64,000 nucleotides of DNA, taken from the NCBI GenBank assembly GCA_023974075.1, contig JAMFTG010000072.1, forward strand, positions 356,001 to 420,000, given 5' to 3'. Numbering within the stretch: the stretch's first letter is position 1; the number at the start of each line of letters is the position of its first letter. Shown one piece after another: positions 1-21,945 of the stretch. Both the position numbers and the translations under genes were made by a program. The notes beneath the pieces were generated by a model. It saw only the letters and a program-made list of their open reading frames with translations. It was not told the DNA's origin and ran no database searches. The stretch comes from Chaenocephalus aceratus (taxonomy: Eukaryota > Chordata > Actinopteri > Perciformes > Channichthyidae).

Positions 1-2254
1 GTAGAAGAGACATGAAGAAGAGGGGACACATGTTGATGTAGAAGAGACATGGAGAAGAGGGGACACGTGTTGATGTAGAAGAGACATGAAGAAGAGGGGA
101 CACGTGTTGATGTGGAAGAGACATGGAGAAGAGGGGACACGTGTTGATGTAGAAGAGACATGAAGAAGAGGGGACACATGTTGATGTAGAAGAGACATGA
201 AGAAGAGGGGACACATGTTGATGTAGAAGAGACATGGAGAAGAGGGGACACATGTTGATGTAGAAGAGACATGAAGAAGAGGGGACACATGTTGATGTAG
301 AAGAGACATGGAGAAGAGGGGACACATGTTGACGTAGAAGAGACATGGAGAAGAGGGGACACACGTTGACGTAGAAGAGACATGGAGAAGAGGGGACACA
401 CGTTGATGTAGAAGAGGGGACACATGTTGATGTAGAAGAGACATGAAGAAGAGGGGACACATGTTGATGTAGAAGAGACATGAAGAAGAGGGGACACATG
501 TTGATGTAGAAGAGACGTGAAGAAGAGGGGACACATGTTGATGTAGAAGAGACATGGAGAAGAGGGGACACATGTTGATGTGGAAGAGACATGGAGAAGA
601 GGGGACACACGTTGATGTGGAAGAGACATGGAGAAGAGGGGACACACGTTGATGTAGAAGAGGGGACACATGTTGATGTAGAAGAGACATGAAGAAGAGG
701 GGACACATGTTGATGTAGAAGAGACATGAAGAAGAGGGGACACATGTTGATGTAGAAGAGACATGAAGAAGAGGGGACACATGTTGATGTAGAAGAGACA
801 TGAAGAAGAGGAGACACATTTTGATGTAGAAGGAGACGTGAAGAAGAGGGACACATGTTGATGTGGAAGAGACATGAAGAAGAGGGGACACATGTTGATG
901 TAGAAGAGACACGAAGAAGAGGGGACACATGTGATGTAGAAGAGACATGAAGAAGAGGGGACACATGTTGATGTAGAAGAGACATGAAGAAGAGGGGACA
1001 CATGTTGATGTAGAAGAGACGTGAGAAGAGGGGACACATGTGATGTAGAAGAGACGTGAAGAGAGGGGACACATGTTGATGTAGAAGAGACGTGGAGAAG
1101 AGGGGACACATGTTGATGTGGAAGAGACATGGAGAAGATGGGACACATGTTGATGTGGAAGAGACATGGAGAAGAGGGGACACATGTTGATGTAGAAGAG
1201 ACATGAAGATAGGGGACACATGATGTAGAAGAGACATGAAGAAGAGGGGACACATGTTGATGTAGAAGAGACATGAAGAAGAGGGGACACATGTTGATGT
1301 AGAGGAGACATGAAGAAGAGGGGACACATGTTGATGTAGAAGAGACATGAAGAAGAGGGGACACATGTTGACGTAGAAGAGACATGGAGAAGAGGGGACA
1401 CATGTTGACGTAGAAGAGACATGGAGAAGAGGGGACACACGTTGATGTAGAAGAGGGGACACATGTTGATGTAGAAGAGACATGAAGAAGAGGGGACACA
1501 TGTTGATGTAGAAGAGACATGAAGAAGAGGGGACACATGTTGATGTAGAAGAGACATGGAGAAGAGGGGACACGTGTTGATGTGGAAGAGACATGGAGAA
1601 GAGGGGACACATGTTGATGTAGAAGAGACATGAAGAAGAGGGGACACATGTTGATGTAGAAGAGACATGAAGAAGAGGGGACACATGTTGATGTAGAAGA
1701 GACATGGAGAAGAGGGGACACATGTTGATGTGGAAGAGACATGGAGAAGAGGGGACACATGTTGACGTAGAAGAGACATGGAGAAGAGGGGACACACGTT
1801 GATGTAGAAGAGGGGACACATGTTGATGTAGAAGAGACATGAAGAAGAGGGGACACATGTTGATGTAGAAGAGACATGAAGAAGAGGGGACACATGTTGA
1901 TGTAGAAGAGACATGAAGAAGAGGGGACACGTGTTGATGTGGAAGAGACATGGAGAAGAGGGGACACATGTTGAAGTAGAAGAGACATGAAGAAGAGGGG
2001 ACACATGTTGATGTAGAAGAGACATGGAGAAGAGAGGACACATGTTGATGTAGAAGAGACATGAAGAAGAGGGGACACGTGTTGATGTAGAAGAGACGTG
2101 AAGAAGAGGGGACACATGTTGATGTAGAAGAGACATGAAGAAGAGGGGACACATGTTGATGTAGAAGAGACATGAAGAAGAGGGGACACATGTTGATGTA
2201 GAAGAGACATGAAGAAGAGGGGACACATGTTGATGTAGAAGAGACATGAAGAAG
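1..2254. repeat. 37-bp minisatellite array (array 1), about 60 copies, in an ilf3 intron
   Basis: A tandem array fills the left end of the window and is probably cut by the window edge. The unit is 37 bp (it starts GTAGAAGAGACATGAAGAAG and ends in GTTGAT). Common variants are ATGAAG/ATGGAG, ACACATG/ACACGTG/ACACACG and GATG/GACG. Several copies carry 1-bp indels. Shortened units missing about 20 bp occur near 412, 650, 1446 and 1801, each after an ACACACG variant, so larger blocks were duplicated. The array begins about 70 bp past the splice donor of the ilf3 dsRBD1 exon, so it is intronic. Arrays of the same unit lie at 27457 and 38658 in the same orientation. Confidence 0.97.
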
Positions 2255-2323
2255 TGGAAGTGGACGATGCACAGATTATAACCATTACCCTAAAGCCCGT
2301 ATCGCTCAGTCCAATAGACTCAC

Positions 2324-11893
<9,570 letters not shown>

Positions 11894-11902
11894 GGGAGGA
11901 GG

Positions 11903-14900
11903 CTAGGGGGGCGGGGGGAGACACAGGAACGTTGATGAGGAAGAAACAGCAGAGAGGTAGCGCTGTGACAGGATTTTTTTGACTGGTAATGCAACTGGGA
12001 TATGATTCCAGATATTTGAGGGACACATATTGGAAACACCATTTACATTATCATTAAAACATATATTTAAATGATCATGGTGCCACTTGTATGGCTGCTG
12101 GATTTTTGTTTGTTGTAGTATGGAGTTTTTAATATCTTCTTTAAAAAAAAACACACACTATAAAAAGTCACAAGTATTTTTTTGTCAAATGTACAAAAAA
12201 ATAAATAGTCAAGGAAAAAATAAATAAATCTCAGTGTGATTTTTTAGTCAAGTCTGTAGAATGTGGTTCGTAGGCTTGAACTTTTCGGCAACACATTATT
12301 AAATTAAGAAATATATTCTTATAATATTGCACAATTCTGCAATTTTTATAACAGTTTGATGAAAAACAAACAATTTATTCAACAGAGACTGGTCTCACAA
12401 AAGGAGGATGATTGAGCTGCTGGACCTGAACCATAAAACACTGAGCAGCTTGAAAATATCCCAGGTTTTACTGAGAAATGTAGCTTCATTAATCCTGCTT
12501 AACTTTCATCTTTGTCAACCTTGAAAAGGAATCTCCGTCTCACTCATTGTATTATTTATTTCAAACATGCATAACAAGGACTCATGTGTAGTCCTAGCTT
12601 CTAGCACCAGTGATTACACAAGCCAGTGTCTACGCAGCCAGTCAGATTTAATTTAGAGAGGAGCGCTGATGTGGAAGCTGCAGCATGTGTTCCAAAGCCC
12701 CGGGCAGAGCGAGCTGACCGAGCGCTGGCACCAGTCATATGACTCCAATTAGACGCGACACATTTATTCGGCACGTTAGGAGGAATATTTATTGTCCTGT
12801 GCTTTGGCTGCATGGCTATTGAGAGAGGCGTAGAAACAACCATGAAAGTGAAGTGATTACCATTGTTGGTCTCGAGGCCGTGGTGACTCCTATATCCAGC
12901 GAATGACTGTTAAAAAAACGTGTTCTTGGCAGCAGGTGTTGCAGTCCGTCTGTACAGGGGGGGATACAAATTAATACATTTTAACATTAATAAAAAGGCA
13001 GAAATAAATGGGAAAATCTTCAACCAGCTGGAAATGAAAACGCATCCACTAAAGTCAGAATGGCAAGCACACATTCCAATACATTTCCATTTATATGGAC
13101 AGGATGAAACACTGCACTCTGAAAAGACTCTTTCATCGATCAGTGTAAAGAAAGTTGTTAGCAGCTGTGGAAACAAAAGAGAATTGTTGCCCCAGCAGCA
13201 AAAGCCTCAGGGGTTAAACACAACACAGCCCTGCTTGCCCAGGCAGAAATGCAGCTAGTTGTAATAAACAGGCAACTTCATGTGTACTTGAGTGAAGAAA
13301 TTATTGGTCAACAAACACTTGGATGAGTTATTAACTAATTAGTTAAGCTCCACAAATAATCATGCAAAAGTACCACTGAATATATTCACAAGATGTGCAC
13401 CTATTTTACTGAGAAATAAGTCATTCAGCAGGAAGACAAATGTCAGCTTATAGACTAAGGTAATCGACCAAACTACTTAATTGTTCTACCAAGATCTGGA
13501 AGCAATTGAGCCAACATGATCATTTTTTTCATAACGGGCAATGCTACCCGCCATGATTGATCGTTGAGTAGAGGTCAACCAATGTTCCTTCATGGATGAC
13601 TGGATATTCGTCTGTGATGATGCATGCGTGACCTCTACTGTGTAGCAACAATAATAGGATGTGATCATGAGGGAGAAGTAGGGTAAAATCTGTAGGATCC
13701 ACATCCTTTTTCAATCATGACACCCACAGTGCTGACATGCTCCAGTTCAAGCTTGTTTGGAGATGATTTACAGACTTATTGGGATTCTTTATTTACTGGT
13801 TGGAGCAAAGACATGGGGGTCAAAGTAGGGCTGCTAAATATCAATATCAGGAAATTAGAAAATATAGTAATATTGGTGTCTTTTTTTTTTTTTACGAGCT
13901 GCGTTTACAGTAAGATCATGTAATTTCCTAAACATAACAGATTTGTAGAGTTTTTACTATCTACAATTAACACATTAGTCAATATATCCACTTTAATGAT
14001 GATTATTCACCCCATTTCAATTGTCTAAATATTGTGAAAGCATCAATTTGGAACCCGAACACAAACTGTTCGAGATATTGCTTATTCTCTTTAATGTTAA
14101 ATAGTTTTTAAAAATATTTTATTTGTATATAAACCATTTCTTAGTTATATTCTCCTTTTATAATTATTGATCTTCTCCTACAACCCATTTCCTTATGGTG
14201 TGTTCATGTTTGCACCACCAAACACCAAAGCAAATATTCTGGCAAACTCGAAATCTGATCTTCACCAATGCCAGCTTACAATATGTCGATTTATCGGATC
14301 CAAAATATCATGTTGTTATTGTGATACCTCTAGTTTAAATTACAACCAGCACAAATACTAGCCATTTATTTGCGTTTCATTCAACAAGTCACTGACGTGT
14401 GGCACTGCAAGCTACCGTTACACCTGTTAAACCTGCATTGACACTACATCTTTCTACCAGCATGAAGCGTGCGTTAGGAAGAAGAAACCCAGCAGTTATT
14501 GGAACCAGACGCAGCTTCATCATCAGGGGAATTTAAAAACAGACGCCATTTTATTTCAGAACGCAACCCCCAACTGAAAAAAAACGGTTCCTCCATCGTT
14601 TGAAGCGACGTGACGACATGCTCACAGAACCACAAAAACATCACCTACCTACCAAGCTTGACAACTAAATCGCAGTGCAAACACACAAGGGGGATTTTTT
14701 TCTGCGTTTAGATATTATTTTGTTGCCTATCAGACACCAAAATGGTCGAGGAGACCCCATAGTTAGCCGTTAGCTTGTTAGCTTAGCCGAACAAAGCCAA
14801 ACGGATCACTTCATAAAGCGCATATAAACTAACACTGTATTAAACAGTAACATGCGTCGTTAGTTCTCTTGGAGTTCAGCGACTAATAAACACCAATTCC

Positions 14901-14942
14901 ATTCGTAATAAGGGCTACAAATTGTGTTTTATTCTCACTTAC
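11903..14942 (-). other. ilf3 first intron, no coding or recognised repeat
   Basis: About 3 kb between the 5'UTR exon and the first coding exon. It is AT-rich. Open frames at 12920-13258 and 13486-13704 have no recognisable motifs. A tract near 13830-14340 begins with AGGGCTGCTAAATAT and may be transposon debris, but has no defined ends. Confidence 0.5.
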
Positions 14943-14970
14943 CGTGGTGTCGTTGCTGCTAAGAGACGGC
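14943..14970 (-). other. ilf3: ilf3 5'UTR exon 1 (right boundary estimated)
   Basis: A strong minus-strand donor, CACCACG/GTAAGTGAG, ends this exon at 14943. No ATG opens a long frame in it, so it is non-coding. The transcription start is inferred from the TATA-like element at 14992-15000 and is uncertain by tens of bases. Confidence 0.7.
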
Positions 14971-14990
14971 TGCTTCGGTCTAGGCAGCAG

Positions 14991-15074
14991 GAGTATAAAA
15001 TGGACACGCCCACGATATCAAAAGGGACAACGCTCATTGGTCAGGTATCCCATCTGACTGCGATGTTAACCAAT
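14991..15074 (-). promoter_or_regulatory. ilf3 promoter with CCAAT boxes and TATA-like element
   Basis: On the minus strand a TTTTATAC TATA-like box lies at 14993-15000, a GGGCGTGTCC GC-type box next to it, a CCAAT box at 15036-15040 and an inverted CCAAT at 15070-15074. The order and spacing fit a vertebrate promoter just upstream of the 5'UTR exon. Confidence 0.65.
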
Positions 15075-15900
15075 CAGGCTAAAGGAAGGTAGACCATTAA
15101 GGGTAATGGTCGTCCATCCAACACCGGGTTTATTCATTCAATGTTATTTTGGGCCTAACAAATGTAACCAAAGTAAAACACAAAAGTATAATCTTATTTC
15201 ATACACCTGTCGAGCATTATTGTGCAAATTCTCCAGTTTATTTAGCCACCAAAATATTGGTACTCATTCTGAATGTCATGACCACTTGCTTGTGGTTCTC
15301 TGAAAAACACTGTTAGTTTTGTGTTTATTGTCTTGAAAGTGTTAATTTTTTTTTTCAATTTGATCCTAATCCGGAACGTAAAATCTGCACTAGACACTTG
15401 AAATAACACTCACAATGAATACACGTATTATAGAGCTGGGTTTAAAACAATTCAAACTTGCAATCATTACACAATAGTAGACTACTACTTTTTTTAAATG
15501 TATTTATGTATTTTAATGGGTTACTTTTATTGTTTTGTAATGTGTTATTAAGACTAGACATTAGAGAAATATGGAAGCCTTTGTCTGCCAAAAAGAAAAA
15601 CATAGCCTTGTGATGAATCAAACTTATTTTTACATAATAAAAAGAAATTAAGTCTTTTTTAAAGATACTCTTTTGAAATTTTACATAATTTTTACTAAAT
15701 AATTTTTCGAATGTTTCTTATGACTTACAGTATCTTAGTTTCCATAATATATTGGCAGAAAAGGACTCCCACAGAATGAGTGCCATGATTTATTATTCAA
15801 TCAGAAGATAGTTGAAGCTATGTCATCAATTATAGACCAGTTGAAAATGAAACATTAGCAGATAACAATTTATTATTCTTTATCTTCCTATCCTCAAAAC

Positions 15901-17018
15901 GATGCAGAGAAACTAGTCCATGCATTTGTTACTTCTAGGCTGGATTATTGTAACTCTTTATTATCAGGGTGTACCAAGAAGTCAGTCAAGTCGCTTCAGC
16001 TGATTCAAAATGCTGCAGCTCGTGTACTAACTAGAGTTAGGAAAAGGGACCACATTACTCCTGTTCTGGCTGCCTTACACTGGCTCCCTACAGAACACAG
16101 GATATAATTTAAAATTCTTCTTCTCGCCCACAAAGCCCTTAATGGGCAGGCGCCATTTTACCTTAAAGAACTCATTATACCCTACTGTCCTACTAGGGCA
16201 TTGCGTTCCAAGAATGCAGGGTTGTTGGTTGTTCCTAGAGTCTCTAAAAGTACAATGGGAGCCAGAGCCTTTTCTTATCAAGCTCCACATTTGTGGAATC
16301 AGCTTCCAATTTGTGTTCGGGCGGCAGACACCCTATCCGTTTTTAAGAGTGCGCTTAAGACCTTCCTTTTTGATAAAGCTTATAGTTAGGGCTGATTAGA
16401 TTCAGCCCCTAGTTTTTCTGATATAGGCTTAGTTTGTCGGGGGACATCTTACTTCTTCCTTCTCTCTGTCTGTACCTGTGTACTCTCATGTTCCCATTAA
16501 CCCAGCTTCCCCACATTTCTTTGTTTTTGGTGTCTATATACGCCGGGATCCGGAGTCATGGATGATCCTGCGGTCCTGTGTCCTGGATCGCGAGCCCTGG
16601 ATCGCGAGTCGTGGCTGTGGTCCTGGATCATCGGTCCTGGATGGATATCCTCGTGGATTCATCTTCCTATTATACACACATGCATTTCCAAACATCTGGA
16701 CGACCTATGTTGCAAATGTATTATCTTTTCAATTTACACACGGCATCTATTGCACGTCTGTCCGTCCTGGGAGAGGGATCCCTCCTCTGCTGCTCTCCCT
16801 GAGGTTTCTCCCATGTTCCCTTTAAACTGTGGGTTTTCTCTGGAAGTGTTTCCTTGTACGATGTGAGGGTCTAAGGACAGAGGGTCTAAGGACAGAGGGT
16901 CTGAGGACAGAGGGTCTAAGGACAGAGGGTGTCGTATTGTCATACTGATATTCTGTACACACTGTGAAGACCACTGAGACAAATGTAACATTTGTGATAT
17001 TGGGCTATATAAATAAAC

Positions 17019-17049
<31 letters not shown>
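15901..17049 (+). mobile_element. L2-type LINE 3' end, copy 1 (broken ORF plus 3'UTR)
   Basis: The plus strand encodes the C-terminal tail of a non-LTR reverse transcriptase, including VTSRLDYCNSLLSG, IQNAAARVLTR, PVLAALHWLP, ILLLAHKALNGQAP and APHLWNQLP. This is the pattern of L2/CR1-type elements. An in-frame TAA follows LPTEHRI near 16105, so it is a pseudogene. A 3'UTR follows with a 15-bp GGGTCTAAGGACAGA unit repeated four times (about 16867-16930) and a terminal (GATT)n tail after GGGCTATATAAATAAACATT. It is 5' truncated, as usual for LINEs. A shorter copy lies at 42934-43687. Confidence 0.9.
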
Positions 17050-18513
17050 ATTCAATATAACATTCCCTTTTTGATAACAACATCACATTTAATTAGCTTT
17101 TGCAACAAATAGCTTCACTTCAGTCCCCAGAAACTTGGGGGAAATACTGTCGACACATTTACAAACATACAAATAACAGTCACACATTCACATTCACGTC
17201 ACAGCATAAAATTAGACACATACATGGTGTTTTTTCACATCTTCAAGCTGAGGTAAATGCACAGCCTTTTCTTTGGCTCTCTTATGTGAGCATTTATAAA
17301 AGTCATTTACATTGTGTCAGAGAACTAAACGAACAAACCCTTTGAGTTGAGATGGTTGCTTTATGACTAGATACAGTCTTCACTTTAGCAACATGTTAGC
17401 ATATTTTACTCTAACCAACGTAATCTCTTTTTATTTACATATGCTCGTGTATAGGACAGACTGCCATACAAACATGTCTAGTATACGGACCATCAGACAC
17501 AGATCATCCAATAAAAAGTAGATGACACATCCCGCTTTGTCCAAGCTAGGGAGCTTCCACATCGGCTTATTTTGTGGTTAAACTTCAGTTTTAGGGCAGA
17601 AGTGCGATTATTTAGCTTAGTGTATAGCCATCTTCAACAACATTAACTTGCAAAAGACACCTTTTTTAGGATTTTTTAAATAAACTGTTACTCAAATTAA
17701 TACTTTTCCAGGCAAGAATATAACCATTTAGGTTCCCATGTGATTCGTTTATCCAAATAACGCAAATTACAGTATTTGCGCGGATGTTTGGGGTTTTTAC
17801 AATTTCTCTTACTGGCATAAGGGGTAGACGCAGGTCCACAGGGTAACCCAGGGTATTAAATAAGAAATTATAATTTACATTATGAATCGCCAAATTGCCG
17901 ATAGATAGCTAGATATATAACTAACGTTCACTAGCTAGCTTGTTAGGAAGTTAGCTAACGTTTGCTAGCAAGCACGCTAAAGAGATTACTAATGGTCGCT
18001 AGCTAACTAGAAAACTGACATGTTCATTATTTTATACTACATCATTTATCATCTTAAATCTTCAATCATAATAATGACCCAATCATCACTGGATCATTAT
18101 TTTGAGAATTTGGTCTCTAGTTTGACATGTTTTTATAAACTTCCAGACTTTGGACGTTCGTCTGCCCTTCTGGCATTGAGAGTTATTACAAAAACAATGT
18201 CAACATGAATTTGCTTTTGAGCCAACATGAGTCTGACAGGCTGGTGTGCTTCGGTTTTCCTTAGAAGAAAACACTACAGAGTTATTAAAAATTTCCTCAT
18301 AGCTTTATGGACATTTGTAATCCTGCAAGCCACTTATAGCTGATATTTGTGGTATACTATAAACTATTAAATCGCCGCTCTATAGCTGTAAATGTTCCCA
18401 AATATAATATATTTTTTACAAAACTTCTAGTGTTAAACAAGAAGAACTAACACATTTGCATTCAAACAGGAAGGGGTAAAAGGTGCTGGGCTACATGAGG
18501 TGAAGAAGTCCAT
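17050..18513. other. intergenic or ptger1 3' flank, nothing recognised
   Basis: AT-rich sequence between the LINE tail and the ptger1 stop codon. It may contain the ptger1 3'UTR, but no convincing polyadenylation signal could be assigned. No repeat family was recognised. Confidence 0.5.
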
Positions 18514-18789
18514 TTAAATGTTATTAACGCTGCTTTTCTCTGAGGTCTGGAAGGAGCTGATGTCCCAGCGAGCAGAGCGGAAAATGCTCCCCTTGAAACT
18601 GGCCCGTCTTTTTGTGATTCGGTAGATTTTCCGGAGGACGGCGCGTCGCAGCAGGATGTAAACCCACGGGTCCAGGATCTGGTTACAGGTCGCCATCCGG
18701 ACCCCGGTCACCATCAGCCCCCTAAAAGTGTCTCTATCACTGTCCAACATGCCACTGTACGACTTGGTGGCTGACATCAGTGCAAACAC
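18514..18789 (-). CDS. ptger1: ptger1 last coding exon (TM6 end, TM7, C-tail; residues 295-385)
   Basis: Acceptor TTTAAAG/GTGTTTGCA; stop TAA at 18514-18516. It encodes the TM7 signature VRMATCNQILDPWVYILLRR. Arg325 corresponds to the prostanoid carboxylate-binding arginine, and DPWVY replaces the usual NPxxY. The basic, serine-rich cytoplasmic tail ends SSVNNI. Confidence 0.95.
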   Translation of the reverse strand: MFALMSATKSYSGMLDSDRDTFRGLMVTGVRMATCNQILDPWVYILLRRAVLRKIYRITKRRASFKGSIFRSARWDISSFQTSEKSSVNNI

Positions 18790-20388
18790 CTTTAAAGAAA
18801 CAATTAAAGAAGTTAAGGCACCATCTTTTAAACAAATACTTAGGTATTAAGTCTGTTTAAACATGATTACAGCAAATGCTTTAACCTCTTTTATCTCAAT
18901 CTTTATTCATAACAAACTATAACTTGTTGGTAAATTTGTTTGAAACGTATGGAAGCCCATAGTAGACTTTATTTAAATGATAATGTAAACCCAAAAATGT
19001 AAATGTAATTCCATACAACCATAAAAACTAAACAAATATGTATATGTTTTTTGAGTAAACATTGATACAAAAAAAAGTGAATATGCAATAATTCAAATTC
19101 TTTGTGAAGAAATGAAGACTTTCAATTCAAAAAGTTTGCCGTACATTGGACAATGTTCAAATGTTTGTTAAAATTGAAAATGCAATGAATTAAAAATGAA
19201 AATGCAATGAATTAAAAATGAAAATGCAATGTCAAAAATGTAACCTGATTGTTAATGTATTCATGCAGGTAAAACTATTTGGGAAAATATGAATTAAAAT
19301 GAATACATCTATTTACTATCTCAATATTCATAGAACGTTTATTTATACTTGAGCAATGATTAAGATAGGCTTTCCTAAATATAAAAATACAATGTTGCCT
19401 CTATGCAACAACGATGTATGATTTTAAATATCACACACACGTTGACATTTAGTCATCTACAATGTGCTTTTTAAGATTGAATGAAGTTGTTTTAGCAGTC
19501 ACTCACCAGCAGAGGGCTCCAGCAGATGCAGGAGGTGACCATGATGCCCACCAGCTGCACCACCATCTCCGTGTCGTGAGACCCTGCGGAGCTGCGCTGG
19601 GAGCAGGGCTTTTTCTTTTTTAGCCGAGCCCTCACCAGCGTGATCCCACTGATGGTGTTGCACACAAAGGCCGAGGCCAAAGAGCTCAACGCCAGTCCAG
19701 AAAACACCATCACGAAGGCCAGATCCGTGCCTCGAGTGCCTTCCACCACCCTGATAAAGCACCACGTCCACGGGTACTGGTAAGTGTAGGCCCCAAGGCT
19801 GAAGTAAGGTAGGAGGGCCACACATAAAGCTAGCAGCCAAATCAAGGCGAGTGCCATTTTAGTCCGAGCTGTTGTGACTAAACGAGAGTGAAGCAAAGGC
19901 TTGGTGACGCCAAGGCATCGCTCGGCAGCCATAGCACACCCCAGAAAAAGGGGGCAGAGTCCAAAGAACACCATGCAACCACCACCGAACAAACACGACG
20001 CGTCTGGGTTCTCCGGGTCGCCTCGAAATGTGGATACAGAATCATCTGTGGACCCCTGGGTGTGCACCGAGTACCTCCTCAGCACCAGAGCTCCAGGGAT
20101 CACATGTCCTGCTAAATCTGTCGCTATCAACGAGCTGGCTAAGAGTAGAAAAGTGGCCTTTGACCGCCGCCGGTAGCGACTGTAAGCCTTGGCGAGGATG
20201 ATGAGGGCCACCACGTTGAAGAGGATGCCCAGAGTCATGCTGATGCCGGCGGCTGTGGGGTTGTTAGGTGATCCGGTGGCGTTGCTCGATACGGCCTCCA
20301 CCTCTGTCTCCTGCACCGTGGGGGTCTGGTTGGGAAGGGGGAAGGGGGCGAAAACGCCGGAGGAGTTGTAGTGCTGCATGGCCAGCAT
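18514..20388 (-). CDS. ptger1: prostaglandin E2 receptor EP1-type GPCR, complete (385 residues)
   Basis: The exons 20388-19507 and 18789-18514 join in phase 0 to give 385 codons (human EP1 is about 402). EP1-type features are DLAGHVIPGALVLR in TM2, GGCMVFFGLCPL in TM3, ERC (156-158) in place of DRY, the prostanoid ECL2 motif QYPWTWCF (204-211), and DPWVY in TM7. Cys132 and Cys210 would form the conserved disulfide. Three N-terminal sequons (NSS 8, NQT 20, NAT 36) predict glycosylation. The intron sits in TM6, as in other prostanoid receptors. The start ATG at 20388 is preceded by an in-frame TAG. Family role: a plasma-membrane Gq-coupled PGE2 receptor. Which teleost paralogue this is cannot be decided. 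Confidence 0.94.
18790..19506 (-). other. ptger1 TM6 intron
   Basis: 717 bp, very AT-rich, between donor CTG/GTGAGT at 19506 and acceptor TTTAAAG at 18790. A GAATTAAAAATGAAAATGCAAT motif is locally repeated at about 19170-19230. No mobile element was recognised. Confidence 0.8.
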
Positions 20389-20435
20389 CACCGTTCGGTT
20401 GTCGGCCTAATGTGGTTCCTCTGGGTGAGAAGACA
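19507..20435 (-). CDS. ptger1: ptger1 main exon (5'UTR tail plus residues 1-294)
   Basis: The acceptor CTTTTCCTTTCCAG/TGTC at 20436-20438 starts the exon, with 47 nt of 5'UTR before the ATG at 20388. Coding covers the N terminus and TM1 to TM6 up to CICWSPLL. ICL3 is short and basic (RLKKKKP). Donor CTGCTG/GTGAGT. Confidence 0.95.
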
Positions 20436-21325
20436 CTGGAAAGGAAAAGAGACTGGGTCAGTGTGCTAAAGATAAGATCAGATAAGAAGTACTTTATTGA
20501 TCTCAAGTTAGGAAATGTTTATGTTGCATCAGCATAAAAAGACAACACTGAAGCTGAAGTTCACATGAGGAATGAGTCATACACAATTCCTATAGCCTGC
20601 AGTGCTTTGTGGTGTGAGTTATAGTGTTGGACATTTCAGCATTAAAGATGGCTGCCTTCTCTCCAAAAGATTGCGTTGGGGTTGTGATGCTCATAGCGCC
20701 CAAAACACACATGAAAAGCATCAAACTGCATCCCCAACACGATGTTCTGGTGCAACAACACATAATGCAACCTGTCAGTCCTCTCATTAATGAAGGTTTT
20801 TCAAATCTACATTATCCTTCCAGAAAAAAGTCCACTTTTGTTTTGGGCTTCCATACCTCCAAAGGTACCATACATATGGCAGCGTGAAATTGGGGGAAGT
20901 GTGAATAAAATGATGCACAATCAGGTCCATATTTGCCTCTGATAGAATGATGCAGCTGGCTGAAACTTAAAGGGTAAGTTCAGTCACAAACATGTGCTTA
21001 AAACATTTGTAACGGTAGTGTCTTTTTCCAGAAATGATGCGGCTCTCCTAACTTTACAGACGTCATTAGTGTTTACATTTGTCAACGTGTATCGCATCCT
21101 TGAGTGCAAGCTTTCTTCGGCACACGGATACGATTGGCAGGTGAAGTTCGGCAGGAAAGTAGTTCCTACGTAAAACAGCTCACAACACGGTCTGTGGATT
21201 ATCTGAAGTATGGTCGTGATTTCTGCGAAGAGACATTTTTGTTGAGTTTTTTTAAAGGTTTTTATTTTGGGCTTTTTGAGCAGCAGAAGTCGAGTGCCAT
21301 CTAGAATGTACTAGTAGTGTCAGCT

Positions 21326-21500
21326 TTTTCGGACCGTAAAGATAATAGAAGAATCAAAAAGTGTATGTGCTAAAAGGGTTTTCATTTAATCACATTTCAA
21401 AACTGTTTTGTATTATAAGATGTATTGTGCTAAAATCTTAAGGCAATAACACCCCTTCAATGTCACTGCATGGAGGGATATCTAGATGTGAAATAATTCA
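21326..21500. repeat. local direct duplication, copy 1 (partner 22943-23115)
   Basis: Shared blocks include GTGCTAAAAGGGTTTTCATT, TTAATCACATTTCAAAA, GTATTATAAG and CTGCATGGAGGGATATCTA in the same order, at about 80-90% similarity with small indels. Confidence 0.85.
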
Positions 21501-21860
21501 TATTTAATATTTAATTTAAATTATAATCGAGGAAATGCAGATATCGCCACGTCCCTTTTAAAACACACTCCCTTTCATGCCCTTATAATCTTGATGAAGT
21601 CTCTTAAAGGTGATCAGATATTATATTTATGTCAAACTGGGGGAAAACCTCGAGGCAGAATAACTGAGTCCTCAGCCGTCTCTGCATAGAGCCTCATTCT
21701 TCTTTTCACACGAGACCACAACCCGGGACGTCTGAACAAGTTCTGACAGTTTCTGTTGACACTGAACGCTCCTGCACACATTCCTGTCAAAGTGCTGCTA
21801 TCATGCAGCAGCAGTAATAACGCATGCGTTAAGTCATTACATCCATACGGTATGCATGTA

Positions 21861-21945
21861 GGAGGCGTGTGGTGCAGTGGTTTGTCCGTTGGTGTTGGGG
21901 TCAGGGGGGCACAGGTTCAAACCCCACTGCAGTCAGCATGTCGTT
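21861..21945 (+). mobile_element. tRNA-derived SINE head fragment
   Basis: It has a Pol III box A-like GTGGTGCAGTGGTTTG and box B-like GGTTCAAACCC, and nearly matches the head of the SINE at 44471. It ends abruptly in GTTAGGGTTAGGGTT. It lies inside the ptger1 5'UTR intron. Confidence 0.8.

Noticed and set aside
1..2254. CRISPR-like regular repeats
   Set aside because: The units are directly adjacent with no unique spacers, and the genome is a vertebrate. It is a minisatellite.
16478..16866. 115- and 102-codon ORFs, also at 43128-43515
   Set aside because: They lie in the 3'UTR of the L2-type LINE, downstream of its stop codon, and are shared only because the repeats are copies.
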